Positions 31,196 through 42,963 of a stretch of 64,000 nt of DNA are shown piece after piece (position 1 is the first letter of the stretch; each line of letters opens with the position of its first letter). The stretch comes from Solanum dulcamara (Eukaryota; Streptophyta; Magnoliopsida; Solanales; Solanaceae), in contig NC_077239.1 in NCBI RefSeq assembly GCF_947179165.1, positions 66,568,634 to 66,632,633 of the forward strand, written 5' to 3'. Below the pieces are notes generated by a model. The model saw nothing but the letters and a program-made list of their open reading frames with translations, ran no database searches and had not been told where the DNA came from. The translations under genes and the position numbers were made by a program.

Positions 31196-31876
31196 GCTCC
31201 ATTGGTCTGTTTTCATCTTTTTCTCTATTTAAGTCTCTGTTTCCCAAATTCAATTTCTAGGACACTAATTTTTCGTTTCTCAAAGCTTCTAATTTTTCTT
31301 TTCGATGAACACATTTCAAGTAAATTCATAAACGGCCTTGATTTCATCATGTAATTTTTTTTGGGTATTTTGAAACTTTCAAAAAGAGCAGTTTCGATGA
31401 TGGAGATGATCGAAAAAAATAAATGGTGAATTTGAAGAAAAAGATAGTAGTAATATGATAGTAAATTTTAGGTGGATTTGAAGGAAGCGATGGCGGTAAT
31501 GATAATTGACAAATTTGAAGAAGAAGGTCATGGTGGTTAAAAGAGGAACCCAAAGAAAAAGACGTTGGTAATATTCTAGATGGTGGATGATATTTTTTTT
31601 TTTGAAAGAGAAATAGTTTGCATGATGTGATTTGAGATGGCATTTAGAGTGGAACAAATTAATGTTGCACATCTTGCCAAATTCAAACAATTTATTTTTC
31701 AACCTGATAACCTATTTTTAAAAGTTGTCCAAATAAAATTGAAAGTCCATCTTTAAGGTCTATTTGTAAAAATTGGAAAGCCCAAATATTTTTTAAAATT
31801 ATGCCCCTCCAGCATATTAAATAAATTTAAAATTGTGTTCTTGTCGGGTAGTGAGCAAGTTTTGTGAAAGAAAATT

Positions 31877-32240
31877 TAATACATAAAGTAATAGTATATG
31901 AATTAGTAATTTAGAAAATGTAATGTAAAAATTACTTTATTTTATTGGGCGTTTCGTTCATTGTATTAAAAATAGGATATATATTGTATAACATAAATTT
32001 ATGTTTGGTTTAAAACAGAATAAGGTTTGGAATAGTGTTAATATTGTTATTTCACATTTGTCTTGGTATACATTAATATATGAATTGATGTATAATTTAT
32101 ACCTAAAAGTGATCTTATTTTTTTATGACACTTTTAATTACTGTTTAGAGTTCTCTTCGGTCATATTCTCAAAATAAGTGTTGTGTAATATAATTAAGAA
32201 GATATTTATGACGTTCTTTTAATTTTAGCCTTTTTTAAAA
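31877..32240 (+). repeat. Direct repeat, copy 1
   Basis: Matches 34922-35295 in the same orientation over about 364 bases at well over nine bases in ten, from TAATACATAAAGTAATA to ATTTTAGC-TTTTTAAAA. No clear terminal repeats at these borders. Confidence 0.85.
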
Positions 32241-33139
32241 GGACATTTCTTGATCAATAGATTTAAGTGAAATCTGTTATGTTGTCAGAGATTATTTTTT
32301 TCTCTTTCCATGTGTAATGTTTTAATTCTACATCTTCGGCACTGCTTTGTGATAATGAAACTAACCAGCAAAAAGTATTAATGCTACGAAAATCATGCCC
32401 CAATTGTTATATAATAGAGTTGTAATTCATTAGTTATTCTAGTTGCTTGTCAAAACTAAAAAAATTCAGAAATTATTTGTATTCCTCGAAAACCTCCGCC
32501 TATATCATCATTTAATATGTTTCCCATCTCAATCCATTGCATTGTGGAATTTCCCCCTAAATATATGTTGTGAGGGGGTCAGGGGCTGAGCTACACCCCC
32601 AGAGCTTAACATAAATATAATAAACAAAAGTACAAGGAGGGGGACATGAACCTGACCTCCGATCTTATGGTGGTTCATAAATCGGCTAATCTACTAAGAT
32701 CGGCCAACTCATTCCCAATACTAATAAGAAACCTAGAGATACTAAGCACCTAAGAAGAGAACTTCTCTTCAATATAAAGTAAAATTAGAAAAACGTAAAT
32801 AAGGGAGACTCTCCCCTTACAAGTAAAAGGAAAATCAAAACAAAAAATTCTAACAAAGACATCTTTAGCCTGACTATATCAAAGAAACATATTCTAGATG
32901 AAGATGTTAAAAACATAGGAAAATATAAAGGAAAACAACATAAGAAGATCAACAACAACAATTATTTCTATGATTCTGCTTCTATATATAGACTTCATTT
33001 TTTCAACTTAATAGGAAAAGATGGATTAATTTTGTACGCTCCCTAGAATAAATTGTGATCCAACGTCATCTATCGGGGTCTACAGCCAAATTTCATCTAG
33101 AGGCCTTACTTTTTTTCTTTTTCTTTTTAGGTAATATAT

Positions 33140-33215
33140 ACAATTTGAATTACAATAACAATAATTACACAAGTGAGGTCTGCGAAGGGCTGGATGTATA
33201 TAGACCTTATGAAAT
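33140..33215 (-). mobile_element. RTE LINE 3' tail fragment
   Basis: ACAATAACAATAATTACACA then AGTGAGGTCTGCGAAGGG and ATAGACCTTA match the 3' end phrases of the RTE element at 20203 (CAACAACAAC, AGTGAGGTCTGGGAGGG, ACAGACCTTA). Confidence 0.55.
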
Positions 33216-34921
33216 AAGAATGTAAACGACAATATAAATTTTCAATGAAAAAATATAATATAAAGTTAGAATAATAAAATCTGACTCAAGAGTTTGATAA
33301 ATTGATATAGCGATATCAAAATAATATTACGCTAAATATGATAAGTTGATATAATGATATCGAAATAGTGTTGTAGTGCTTCAATATAATGATAACTTCT
33401 TGTAATATTTGAAATTTGAAGACGATATCAAAAGACAAATTTGATCTTTTTAACATAGACAATAATAGATTTTGCATAATACAAAATGTTTGACCATTTG
33501 GGAGGCTTTAGAATATTCAATAATAAGAGAATTGTTCGGATAGTAATCATCCCTCACTTTCAATTCTAAACTTGTGAGTTTGAGTCACCAACGGAGCAAA
33601 AAAGTTGAAAGCTCTTAGGGAGGATTGAAAAAGAAAAAAAGAACAAAAAGAAAGGGAAGGATAAGAAATAAAATATAGGAATAGTAATGTGGGTCATGTT
33701 AGTAATAAGAATAAATGAGACAAATAAAATAGGTAGCCACGTAAAAAAGAATACTACAATTATTTAAAAAACTATTCCATTTTTTAATTATTACAATGAT
33801 AATCACATTAAATGAGGGCCTCAAATTTTTTGGATCCCAAGCCATTATTTTAGTAGTCTTATGGTCGAGACGACCCTGTTGCGATCCAGATAGTCAGTAA
33901 AGATTTTCGACAACATTTACTGCAGACCTAGGTGTAGAAATTCTTTTCATTAAAATTACTCTACCTACATCCCGTAACGATATGCTCTTTCAAAAAAAAA
34001 AAAAAAAGATCGATTTATGTTATAACTTACATACATCGAAAATATAAATACTCTTCATATTCTTTCAAACAAAACAAAAAATAATTTAATTTTCGATTTA
34101 TGTTATACACTTAGATACATCGCTAATATAAATATTCTTCATATTATTAATGTAGTTTGCCCTATTATGACATGTTAGTTACCATTTTAATCATAAAGTA
34201 ATGTTAATCATAAGGATTTGTCGGTAATACAAATACAATTACCTTATAAATAACATTGGTTGTATAAATATTTCTTACACTATGATCAATACTTAAAACT
34301 GGAACACATTGTTTTTTTAGGCTACCATATATATATATGTAAAAAACAAAATGAAATCGACTCAAAGATACGCAAGAGGAACAAAAAAGGAAACATGTAT
34401 ATTTTCTTATTCTAAAGCCAACAATATATGGAAAGCATTACTTAGTAGACGAAAATAATTAAGATCTTTCATTAATTAGAGTCGCCTTAATTAGGTTCTT
34501 ATAACATATTGCTCGAGCAATATAATTAATCTCAGCGCGAAGGTAATTATTCTCTAAATCTATGATCTCGTTTTAGTTAGTTTTAATTTGCTTACATCTT
34601 TACATTTCTACAAGTTAGTGTTCTACAAAAATATTTCTTCTGAGCCGAGGGTCTATCAGAAACAGACTTTCTATTTCAAAGGTAAGGGATATTTGATCTA
34701 CACACATCTTATCCCTTTCAAATCTCACTTGAGAGATTTCACCGAGTATGTTATTATTGTTCTAGTGTTGTGCAAAAATATGCTATTTTCGTCGATCTAT
34801 TCTTCTTTATTGTTATTGTTTCTAATTGGCATAAATTCTTCATATGATATATGTTCTCTTGATTAAAAAAAAAACAAAATACTAAGGGATTGTTTGTTTA
34901 GAAACAAGTTATGCAAGGCTG

Positions 34922-35295
34922 TAATACATAAAGTAATAATATATGAATTAGTAATTTAAAAAATGTAATGTAGAAATTACTTTATTTTATTGGTCGTTTC
35001 GTTCATTGTATTAAAAATAGGATGTGTATTGTATGACATAAATTTATGTTTGGTTTAAAACAGAATAAGGTTTGGAATAGTGTTAATATTGTTATTTCAC
35101 ACTTGTCTTGGTATACATTAATATATGAATTGATGTATAATTTATACCTAAAAGTGATCTTATTTCCTCTGTAACATTTTATGACACTTTTAATTACTTT
35201 TTAGAGTTCTTTTTGATCATATTCTCAAAATAAGTGGTGTGTAATATAATTAAGAAGATATTTATGACGTTCTTTCGATTTTAGCTTTTTTAAAA
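34922..35295 (+). repeat. Direct repeat, copy 2
   Basis: Second copy of 31877-32240, about 3 kb away, with an extra CCTCTGTAACAT-like insertion near 35165. It is preceded by GGGATTGTTTGTTTAG, which may be the terminus of the original element. Confidence 0.85.
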
Positions 35296-35692
35296 TAATT
35301 TTTTTTTACCTAATCAAGAAACTACTAAAAACATACATTTTTTCAAGATATTTATTAACGATAAATTAGTAAAAATAGATATTTACTTTCTAAGAAGGAC
35401 AGGACTACTAGGCTATTATATGTAGCTTTTTGTGTAACTTTATTTAAATATCAAAATTTTATTTATACAAAATTGAAAAATCTACCTTTTGACTTCAGTT
35501 GTTTGAATAATTGTTGCCAGTGATTTTATAATACATTGTATTGTTTTAATAAATGAATATAAAAAAATGCACTTCAAATTTCATTGTATGCATAACAAAA
35601 ACAGAGGGAGTAATTATTTATTTGTTATTAACTAAATTATCAACAGTAGTGTCCTCTTATATATGTTTTATTTGTAGCAGCAACAATTGAAG

Positions 35693-35716
35693 ATGGAAGA
35701 GTACCCTTTATTTATG
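35693..35716 (+). CDS. HIPP-type gene exon 1
   Basis: ATG GAA GAG ... ATG|GTAAAC, eight codons, phase 0. Short first exons before the HMA fold are usual in HIPP genes. The following intron is 79 bases and T-rich before its CGCGCAG acceptor; an earlier AG at 35765 would lead to a stop. Confidence 0.65.
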
Positions 35717-36624
35717 GTAAACGAAAAAAAAAAACTTGTACCTTAATTTTCTCATTTTTTTTCCAGACATTCATATTTTGGTCTCTTTCGCGCAGACATG
35801 TATTTTGAGGATCGATATTAACGCTGATAAATGGCAAAGGACTATTGCCAAGGTCTTAAAAAATGTTAATGGTATTTCTTTAGTCCTTTTGAGTATTTCT
35901 TTTTACTATTGATCGATGTATTGTTAAACTGGTCTAATTTGATGTGACTATTTGAACAGAGACAAACTGCAGAATGAACACAGATGGAACAGTGGAGATA
36001 TCAGGAACTGTGTATCCAAATAAATTCCTCAAAATACTAAAAAAAGCAAGGAGTAAAGCAGAGTTATGTCATTTTCAGTTTGGAGAGTGTTCAACCAACT
36101 TGTTTCTACCTCCAAGGCCAATTGATTATGGCATTACTAATAATATGTTAGTTTCTAGCTTTGTTGGACAAAAGGAAGATCAGCCAGGCTATTATGGAGG
36201 AAGAGATGGTAGATTTCTACATTATGGTGATAAACCTTCACAATTAAAAATGTCAAAGAGTTCCTCAAAAGAAAAGTCTCACCACAACCACGACCACAAC
36301 CATAACCATGCCCACGGATATAATCACAATCACAACCATAACCACATCCACGGGCATGAGCACAACAACAACCACGGTCACAATCACAACCACAACCACA
36401 ATCATAACCACGCCCACGGACATGACCATGATCACCATCACGACAAAGAGAGAGATTATAGAAATCATGACCAACTCTTGCATGTTGAAGGAGGCAAGGG
36501 GAAGCATGAGAGGAAATTAGAGCATGCTGCAGGGTACATTAATGCCACAACTCCAAGGCCAAAAGTGCAACTTGATTGTGAGAAACTAAAGAGTAAAGCC
36601 GTCAATAGTTGCTGTTTGATGTGA
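35693..36624 (+). CDS. HIPP-type heavy-metal-associated isoprenylated plant protein, His-rich
   Basis: Three exons: 35693-35716, 35796-35871 and 35960-36624, all GT-AG with matching phases, giving 254 aa. Residues 1-8 are MEEYPLFM. Residues 9 to about 70 form an HMA-like fold (CILRIDINADKW....IAKVLKNVN, then GTVEISGTVYPNKFLKILKK). The GMxCxxC metal loop is replaced by NADKWQR, so the usual metal-binding cysteines are missing. Residues 141-195 are a His/Asn tract with 27 His in 55 residues. The protein ends CCLM, a CaaX box with Met, which favours farnesylation. HIPPs bind metals and act at membranes or nucleus; here metal binding would rest on the His tract (inference). The first, 8-residue exon is the least certain part; otherwise start at 35974 would lose half of the HMA fold. 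Confidence 0.8.
35796..35871 (+). CDS. HIPP-type gene exon 2
   Basis: Encodes TCILRIDINADKW and AKVLKNVN; ends AATG|GTATTT, phase 1, matching exon 3, which begins AG after TTGAACAG. Confidence 0.8.
35960..36624 (+). CDS. HIPP-type gene exon 3
   Basis: Open for 220 complete codons after the split Glu codon, ending SCCLM and TGA. Holds the second half of the HMA fold, a Gly/Asp/Tyr-rich linker, the His/Asn tract and a basic tail. Confidence 0.85.
36280..36444 (+). repeat. His-codon simple repeat inside the HIPP gene
   Basis: Imperfect array of CAC/CAT AAC and CAC GAC units coding the His/Asn/Asp tract. Such arrays change length easily, so alleles may differ. Hydrophobic Val/Ile readings on the other strand are shadows. 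Confidence 0.85.
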
Positions 36625-38150
36625 TACTTATAATCTATAAGTCAATTATAAATATTTAGACATGCATTTAGGAAATTCAATTATTTACTATGCCGTAAGT
36701 TTACTACTCATTTTAGGAGTTCTTTTTGGAGCAAGTCAAACATATGTTGGAGGTACGTACAAATTAATAATGACTCCATATTTTGCTCTTGACTTTGGGG
36801 TGGAACCTAAACTATTCATTCTACCTTTATTTACAATACAAATCTACGTATTTTCGTTGATTGATCCAGAATCTAATTTATCGTATGTGACTCCATATTT
36901 TGCTTTTGACTTTTGAGTGAAACTTGAACTTATGATGAAACATTTCTCTATTAGTACCCTTGTTGTTGTTGGTGTTCCCATTATCGCATCTAGAGTTTAT
37001 AGGAGTCTCGTGGTACTGGTCAAAGGGTGAGAGACCATCTCTGATTTATTTGAGTTAGAAATAGTAGACTTAGATGTAATCATGGGATTTGACTGACTTT
37101 CCGCTTGCTATAATGCTATGCAACCGTGGAGTGTTGATTCAAGTTAGTCAGCTTCCAATTTCCTAATGAACTCATAATAGAGTAGAAAAGTAATATCGTT
37201 AAGCTCGAGGTACATTTATTTCTTATCTTAACTCTACCAAGATCTCAAAGGGGTGTATACAAGTGGAATATAAATATTAACTTAGTTTAGTTTATTAATA
37301 TTCTCCTGCCACAATTACAGCTCCAAACAAAATTTTAACTTCAAATCTATCTCTAGCCAAATCAATAATGTCAAATTCATGTCCAAATCTATTATTGGTT
37401 TAAGAGGTTTAGGTGGATGATAGGATCCCCGTGAAATACAAATGTGTATTTGAAAATTCAGCAATAAATTGGGAGTCATTTGATTATTTTCTCTCAAAAA
37501 TAAGAAAAAGAGAAACAACAAAAATCCCACACAAGAAGAATTCAGCTTGATTGTTGAAAAAAATCAGGCAGCCATTTCATCAATGCCTTAGCTTTCTCAC
37601 AAGTTGGCTTTTATCCAAATGAAAAACATGTTGGTTCCCCTTGTGTTTCCTTAATTTCCACTTCACCTTTCCATCCACATTACTTCAGGGCCTCATAGTA
37701 TGTGCATATAAGAATGTTTGAGCAAACTTGGATGTACTGCTGGATTGAATCTGGGTCATCAGTTTTGGTATTTTCCGGTCAACAATAGTAAGTATTAGTT
37801 TTCGTCTGTCAAAAGGCATAAAAAAAAGCATGAAGATTGGATCAAATTGAATGGGTTTGTCATCTGTCCATCCTGACCCAATCTAGCAAAAAAATAAATC
37901 AATTTGGGTCGTGACTCATTCATTGATGTAAAAATATGGCATCAACAATAAATCAACCCTATAAAATTAGCTAATGAGGAGATGATTGATCAAGTTTATA
38001 TAAACAAATCACTTGTCCACACTTAAAACCATCAGTCCGAACAATGAACATTACTCTAATATCATGTAAAAATATGACATTTTGACCTAACTCAATTTGG
38101 AAAATAATTAATAAGATCGAAGATAAATTGTCTAAATCCATATAAGCAAA
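36625..38150 (+). pseudogene. Gypsy protease-region fragment and unrecognised spacer
   Basis: At about 36770-37180 a decayed gypsy protease is read in broken frames: SYVTPYFAFDF, then a block like FSIST...G..IIASRVYR with stops. SYVTPYFA occurs twice about 110 bp apart (36770 and 36886), a small local duplication. From 37260 to 38150 nothing was recognised. Confidence 0.55.
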
Positions 38151-38157
38151 CCACCAG

Positions 38158-38290
38158 TTGGACATAATAAACGTGATTCTGATACCATATAAGGATATGA
38201 CATCTGGACTTAACATAATAAACGTGACTCTGATACCATATAAGAATATGACATCTAGACTTAACATAATAAACGTGGCTCTCATCACTA
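38158..38290 (+). repeat. Tandem repeat, about 56-bp unit, 2.4 copies
   Basis: The phrase ACATAATAAACGTG-CTCTGA TACCATATAAG-ATATGACATCT recurs at 38161, 38213 and 38265 with few changes. No coding role: the open frame across it is chance. Confidence 0.7.
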
Positions 38291-38435
38291 TCAACTCCTC
38301 TGCTACTACTGTCAACTCCTCCTCCTCCTCCATCACCATAACCTCCTCCTCTACCACCACCTCTTCCTCCTCATCCTCTTTCACCGTAGCCACAACAACC
38401 ATCACCTCTTCTTCCATCAACACCACCAACCTTCT
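38291..38435 (+). repeat. CTC/CAC-rich low-complexity tract
   Basis: CTCCTCCTCCTCC and ACCACCACC-type microsatellite sequence with strong pyrimidine strand bias. Polyserine/polyglutamate readings on either strand follow from the composition. Confidence 0.8.
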
Positions 38436-38499
38436 CCTATGAAACAATCACTATCGTATTTACCAACTCTTCCCATGTTCACCTTATTTTCTATAACAA

Positions 38500-38725
38500 A
38501 AAAATTAAACAATTGCAGAAGTTGCTATAATAATTCAACAATTGCTGCAATAATTCAAACAATTGTTAAAATTGCTGCAGAAAATCAAGAAACTGTTGTA
38601 GTTGCTATAGCAACTGTGATAGTTGCTGCAACAACTATTTGTAGCAGCTATCATAATTGCTGCAACAATTATCATAGTTACTGCAATAACTATCGCAATT
38701 GCTGCAACAATTATCATAGTTGCTT
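38500..38725 (+). repeat. Imperfect GCTGCAACAATTATCATAGTT repeat with inverted symmetry
   Basis: Units such as GTTGCTGCAACAACTAT, ATTGCTGCAACAATTATC and ATTGCTGCAATAATTCAA recur about every 20-42 bases. TTGCTGCAA is nearly its own inverse, so the array can fold on either strand. Confidence 0.65.
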
Positions 38726-39059
38726 GATGTTCTGCAGAATTTTTTTCAACGACTAATTTTTTTTTTGAAATTTTCAAAATCAAAACAAAATACTACGTAA
38801 ATATAATATTTTTCCTTGACCAACATCTACAACATATTACATTTTACCTTAAATCAGACTTCTCACATGAAAACTTCACTAATCTCTATCACAATTAGAG
38901 TAATAATTCTAGAACCCAGATCATGCACAAATCCTTCTAGATGCTCACAATTAACACAATCAATCATTACTTACTTGACAATCCACACCTTGAAAAAACC
39001 AATTACCACGAATATAGACTTACAATGCAAAACCGAAATTCGATTCAAACCACGTAAAT
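38726..39059. other. Spacer, no gene seen
   Basis: A/T-rich then ordinary-composition sequence that may be decayed gypsy internal region. Nothing recognised. Confidence 0.35.
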
Positions 39060-40041
39060 CAATCCCCTTATCAGCTAACTTTAACTCATACCTTGAAGAT
39101 TTCATGAAATCACATACCTTAGCTTATTAGCAAACACCTATCAATCGGTCTTACCATGTCCCTCATTAGGAACCCAAACCGTGACAACCGTCAAACTCAA
39201 AGCTACTTAGATATTACCACGACACTAAAGTTGAAAGAAAGTTCATAGACTTCACTCTCTAAGTATACTCAACTCGACTAATGAATATCAGATACTATTC
39301 CCATAATCCAAGAAAAAACGATGAAGCCACGTGTTTCCAAACCCAACTCTCCAACATCCTTGAAGTTAAATCCTTGAACTCTGCAATCAGACCAAGTATT
39401 CTTGCTCTCGCCTCATTCCGAAGGCCAAATTACATCCTACAAATTCTCCCTTTATAAGTTGAAATCCTTTCATTCCCACTCAAGTGGTTTCCAACATTTC
39501 ATACAACTTTCCATATAACTATGCTGCCCATCGAGTAGCGCAAAACCAAAACCTTAGATACCCTCAAGTTGCTATTACCATACTAGACCTCTTTAATGAA
39601 AATTGTTACCACATAGTTGCATCCTAATCATAGTCCGTTCAACTTATAAAGGGAGAATTTGTAGGATGTAATTTGGCCTTCGGAATGAGGCGAGAGCAAG
39701 AATACTTGGTCTGATTGCAGAGTTCAAGGATTTAACTTCAAGGATGTTGGAGAGTTGGGTTTGGAAACACGTGGCTTCATCTTTTTTTCTTGGATTATGG
39801 GAATAGTATCTGATATTCATTAGTCGAGTTGAGTATACTTAGAGAGTGAAGTCTATGAACTTTCTTTCAACTTTAGTGTCGTGGTAATATCTAAGTAGCT
39901 TTGAGTTTGACGGTTGTCACGGTTTGGGTTCCTAATGAGGGACATGGTAAGACCGATTGATAGGTGTTTGCTAATAAGCTAAGGTATGTGATTTCATAAA
40001 ATCTTCAAGGTATGAGTTAAAGTTAGCTGATAAGGGGATTG
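39060..40041. repeat. Long near-perfect inverted repeat, arms ~403 bp, spacer 175 bp
   Basis: Left arm 39060-39462, right arm 39638-40041. I find only two or three mismatches, for example C/A near 39319 and C/T near 39105. A transcript through it would form a hairpin of about 400 base pairs. The arms show no coding frame and look like retroelement-derived sequence. Confidence 0.9.
39534..39640 (+). repeat. Direct repeat in the hairpin spacer, copy 1
   Basis: GAGTAGCGCAAAACCAAAAC to CATAGTCCGTTC. The same ~107 bases recur at 40094-40200 right after the right arm, without visible mismatch. Confidence 0.85.
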
Positions 40042-40086
40042 TTATCAGGTATGAGTTAAAGTTAGCTGATAAGGGGATTGTTATCA
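40009..40086 (+). repeat. Perfect 39-bp tandem duplication
   Basis: GGTATGAGTTAAAGTTAGCT to GGGGATTGTTATCA at 40009-40047 is repeated at 40048-40086, bridging the right arm of the hairpin and the second copy of its spacer. Confidence 0.9.
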
Positions 40087-40093
40087 GGTATGA

Positions 40094-40200
40094 GTAGCGC
40101 AAAACCAAAACCTTAGATACCCTCAAGTTGCTATTACCATACTAGACCTCTTTAATGAAAATTGTTACCACATAGTTGCATCCTAATCATAGTCCGTTCT
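40094..40200 (+). repeat. Direct repeat of the hairpin spacer, copy 2
   Basis: Copy of 39534-39640 in the same orientation. The order arm, spacer, inverted arm, short tandem, spacer suggests copy-and-switch repair. Confidence 0.85.
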
Positions 40201-41372
40201 GAATTCTTATTACCATACTCGATAACTCTTGCCATCATCACTAAGCTAACCTTATCATTGATGTGATATCTCGAACTCCTTATACAGTCTAATTCCATGA
40301 ATTAACTAATTTTCATACATACTTTCTTGTTGGTACACATAATTGCCTTCACGCATGTATACTTATTGGAATCTTCTTTACCCATAAGCTTATCACTTTA
40401 ATATCAGTCCACTCTTTTTGCCTTATAATGGAGTCATCGGTCCCTACTTATATCCTTGCAATACAATTTACACTTAAACACACTAATATCATACAATGAG
40501 AAAGTCGTACCTAAGTAGTCCACCCCTTTCCACCCATTAAGTAACTGCAATACCTTACCTATGCATTTCATTCTCCAGCCAAAGCGATATGCACCCTTCC
40601 GTAGGCCAGGTCGATAGCAGAAGCAACACAACCCATAACCCTAACCAAGTAAACATAAGTACCATCGTAGTAGTCGTATTATAATCCTTCCTAATATATA
40701 CCCACTCTATGAAACTGACGTAGAAATCTTAATATCGGTTGGAGCAACTTCATCCTCATCATACACTATGCAACCTATCCATTTTATGACAAGCTTCATT
40801 AACAGTAGTCTCCAAGGTCACATTGCTCATAACATAGTCATTCCCTTAATTATTTCGTTCTCAATTACCAATCCACTACAGACATTGGTTAAGACTCACA
40901 GACACTATTCTCGCTACTGACCACTAACCAGAAAGATAAATATGTTCATAAGACCCTCTAGAATATTGTTCCTATTTTCATACAATCCCCACAAAATACG
41001 TCATTAAACTATGACATCACTCCATCTCCTTGAGTTCCATAGGATTCCAAGTCTGCTAACACACACATGCCATAAATCCATCATTTTCACCTCGATCCCA
41101 GATCTAACACTAAAAACACATGATGACGTCTCAATTGCACACACGTAGGAGCAAGCATGAGTCATTACTATGAGTGAGAGAACGAAGTGAGGCAATAAAA
41201 ATTAGATCAGGCGAAAGACGTATGATAGAGAATCAAGAAGTGAAGATCCTTCCTAAAAGTTACTATAGCCTCACGAAGATAAGTATATATGTTTTCATAT
41301 TGATTCTTGAGACTCTACTTAGACTTGGATTGTACACGTGAGACGTATGAACCTAGAGCTCTAATATTATTT
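40201..41372 (-). pseudogene. Probable 5' leader and decayed internal region of a minus-strand gypsy element
   Basis: No coding motif survives. The last part, GAATCAAGAAGTGAAGATCC to CCTAGAGCTCTAATATTATT just before the LTR at 41373, is the leader and a decayed tRNA-Met primer site (compare CTAGCTCTGATACCA before the LTR at 51061). So the element's internal region lies to the left and reads on the - strand. Confidence 0.55.
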
Positions 41373-42956
41373 TATCACGACCTAAAGCCGAGTGTGATGA
41401 AACTTGTCCTATCCTACCAAGACAAATCTTCCTAAATCTAACAGAAATAGTAATAATGCAAAAGTAAGGAGATAGAAAAGATATACATAAGAGGAAGTCT
41501 TTCAAATCTTAAATAACCCCCAAAATCTTATTGTAACATGTACAAGCCTCTAGTAAAATAGAACTGGCAATAAGTACAAGTCTCGATGCATTTGTTTCTC
41601 AAGTTGAACAAAGCATAAGTAAAAGGGATAAGGGAGATCATCAGATGTCAACAGCTACCTCTTAAGTCACCTCAAAGACTTTGAGGAAATAATAGAACTC
41701 ACTCACATTCTGGGCTCAGAATCTACACAAGTGTAGAAACAAGGAGAGAGTACCAAACAACACAGTACTCAGCAAATCAACTAACAAAAAAGGATAAAAC
41801 TAAGAGAACACGCGACTCCTTCCATCCTAACCAAACCTTCATAACTACAACCTGCACAAAAATCAACCAATCTAACCATTCATAACACATAGTTCAAATA
41901 GGTTTCAATATCACAGTTCAGTACTACAAGTCACAACTCACAGATAATCACATAGTTAAACAAAGTAATCAAATACATCATATAAGATATGCATGAAAGA
42001 TATGCAATGCAATGCATTCGTCGGCAATGACCTCGGTGCATGAATGATATACAATGCATGTATTAGTCGGCAATGACCTCGGCATCACATTCTCACTAGA
42101 AATGTCCTCGACATCACACAATCGTCGATAGTGACCTCGGCATCACACACTCACCAATAAGACCCTGGCTCACCAAAAATGTCCTCGATATCGATCTTGT
42201 TGGCAATTACCTCAGCTCATTGGAAATGTCCTTGGCATCATAATTTTATCGAAAATAACCTCAGCGCCAAAAATTACCTCGGCATTAAATATTCACCAAA
42301 ATGACCTTATCTCGCTGGAAATGACCTCAGTATCACACACTCATCGAAAATGACCCCGGCTCAACGAAAATGACCTCGACATCATACATTCGCCAAAAAT
42401 GACCTATGTATCATACACATTCATCTTATCACACCGTTCAAGAACAACAATGCATGTCTAAACAATAATGAGGAAATGATGCATTCAAGACAATCACAAT
42501 CATATCGAATCTATCAAAGCAAGTCATAAAATACTCATCCACAACAAATTCAAGTCATGCCACAGTTCTAAGTTATAGAATTAGCTACACATTTCCTTTT
42601 AGTTACCCGTCTTTCAATTGAGGGTAATTTACATGAGATAAAAAACCCATAACCTCATTCTTGATACTCCCCAACACATATAAAAAGGAAATTCTTAAAT
42701 TCTACAAGTTTTGCAGAGTTTCAAGAGTTCACTTGCCTTAGCCAAAATCACAATCAATTACTAACTTGGGTCTTCCCATTTTGAATATAGTCTAAAAGCA
42801 TATAATCTATTCAAGTAATGATTCACAATCAAATTTGGAGGTAACGTCATTAAAATCACAAAATTCGGGAAAAAGAATCAAAACGGCTCAAAAATCCAAT
42901 TCCAAAAATGGGGTTTAGATCTAGAAACTTTCATATGAAAATGTTCCTCTAAGCAT
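41373..42956 (-). repeat. Truncated gypsy LTR, minus orientation
   Basis: Begins TATCACGACCTAAAGCCGAG, a decayed TGTCACGACC terminus, and follows the solo LTR at 9866 through ACAAGTGTAGAA, GTACTCAGCAA and AACCTTC..AACTACAACCTGCA to ATGAAAATGTTCC, where homology stops. About 1.6 kb of a ~3 kb LTR remains. Confidence 0.75.
42000..42420 (-). repeat. Degenerate minisatellite inside the LTR
   Basis: About a dozen variants of CGGCAATGACCTCGGCATCA or CGAAAATGACCTCGACATCA with spacers such as CACACTCA. Units are 18 to 36 bases and well diverged. Confidence 0.75.
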
Positions 42957-42963
42957 TTGACCT

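Larger units (their letters stand above)
31196..35692. other. AT-rich spacer upstream of the HIPP gene
   Basis: No gene recognised. Contains the direct repeat pair listed separately, an RTE tail fragment, and several simple tracts. The 31347-31702 open stretches on the - strand are Phe/Ser/Pro-rich and look like chance reading of A/G-rich sequence. Confidence 0.5.

Noticed and set aside
31347..31702. Two overlapping Phe/Ser/Pro-rich frames on the - strand
   Set aside because: Composition follows from a GA-rich strand; two frames are open equally, and no motif is seen.
36265..36507. 80-codon Val/Ile-rich frame on the - strand, like a membrane protein
   Set aside because: It is the reverse reading of the His/Asn codon repeat in the HIPP gene.
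38158..38442. Ser/Thr-rich 94-codon frame
   Set aside because: Arises from a tandem repeat and CTC-rich microsatellite.
42000..42420. CRISPR-like repeat-spacer array
   Set aside because: Units vary in length and sequence, the spacers are not unique, and the DNA is plant nuclear; it is a minisatellite.
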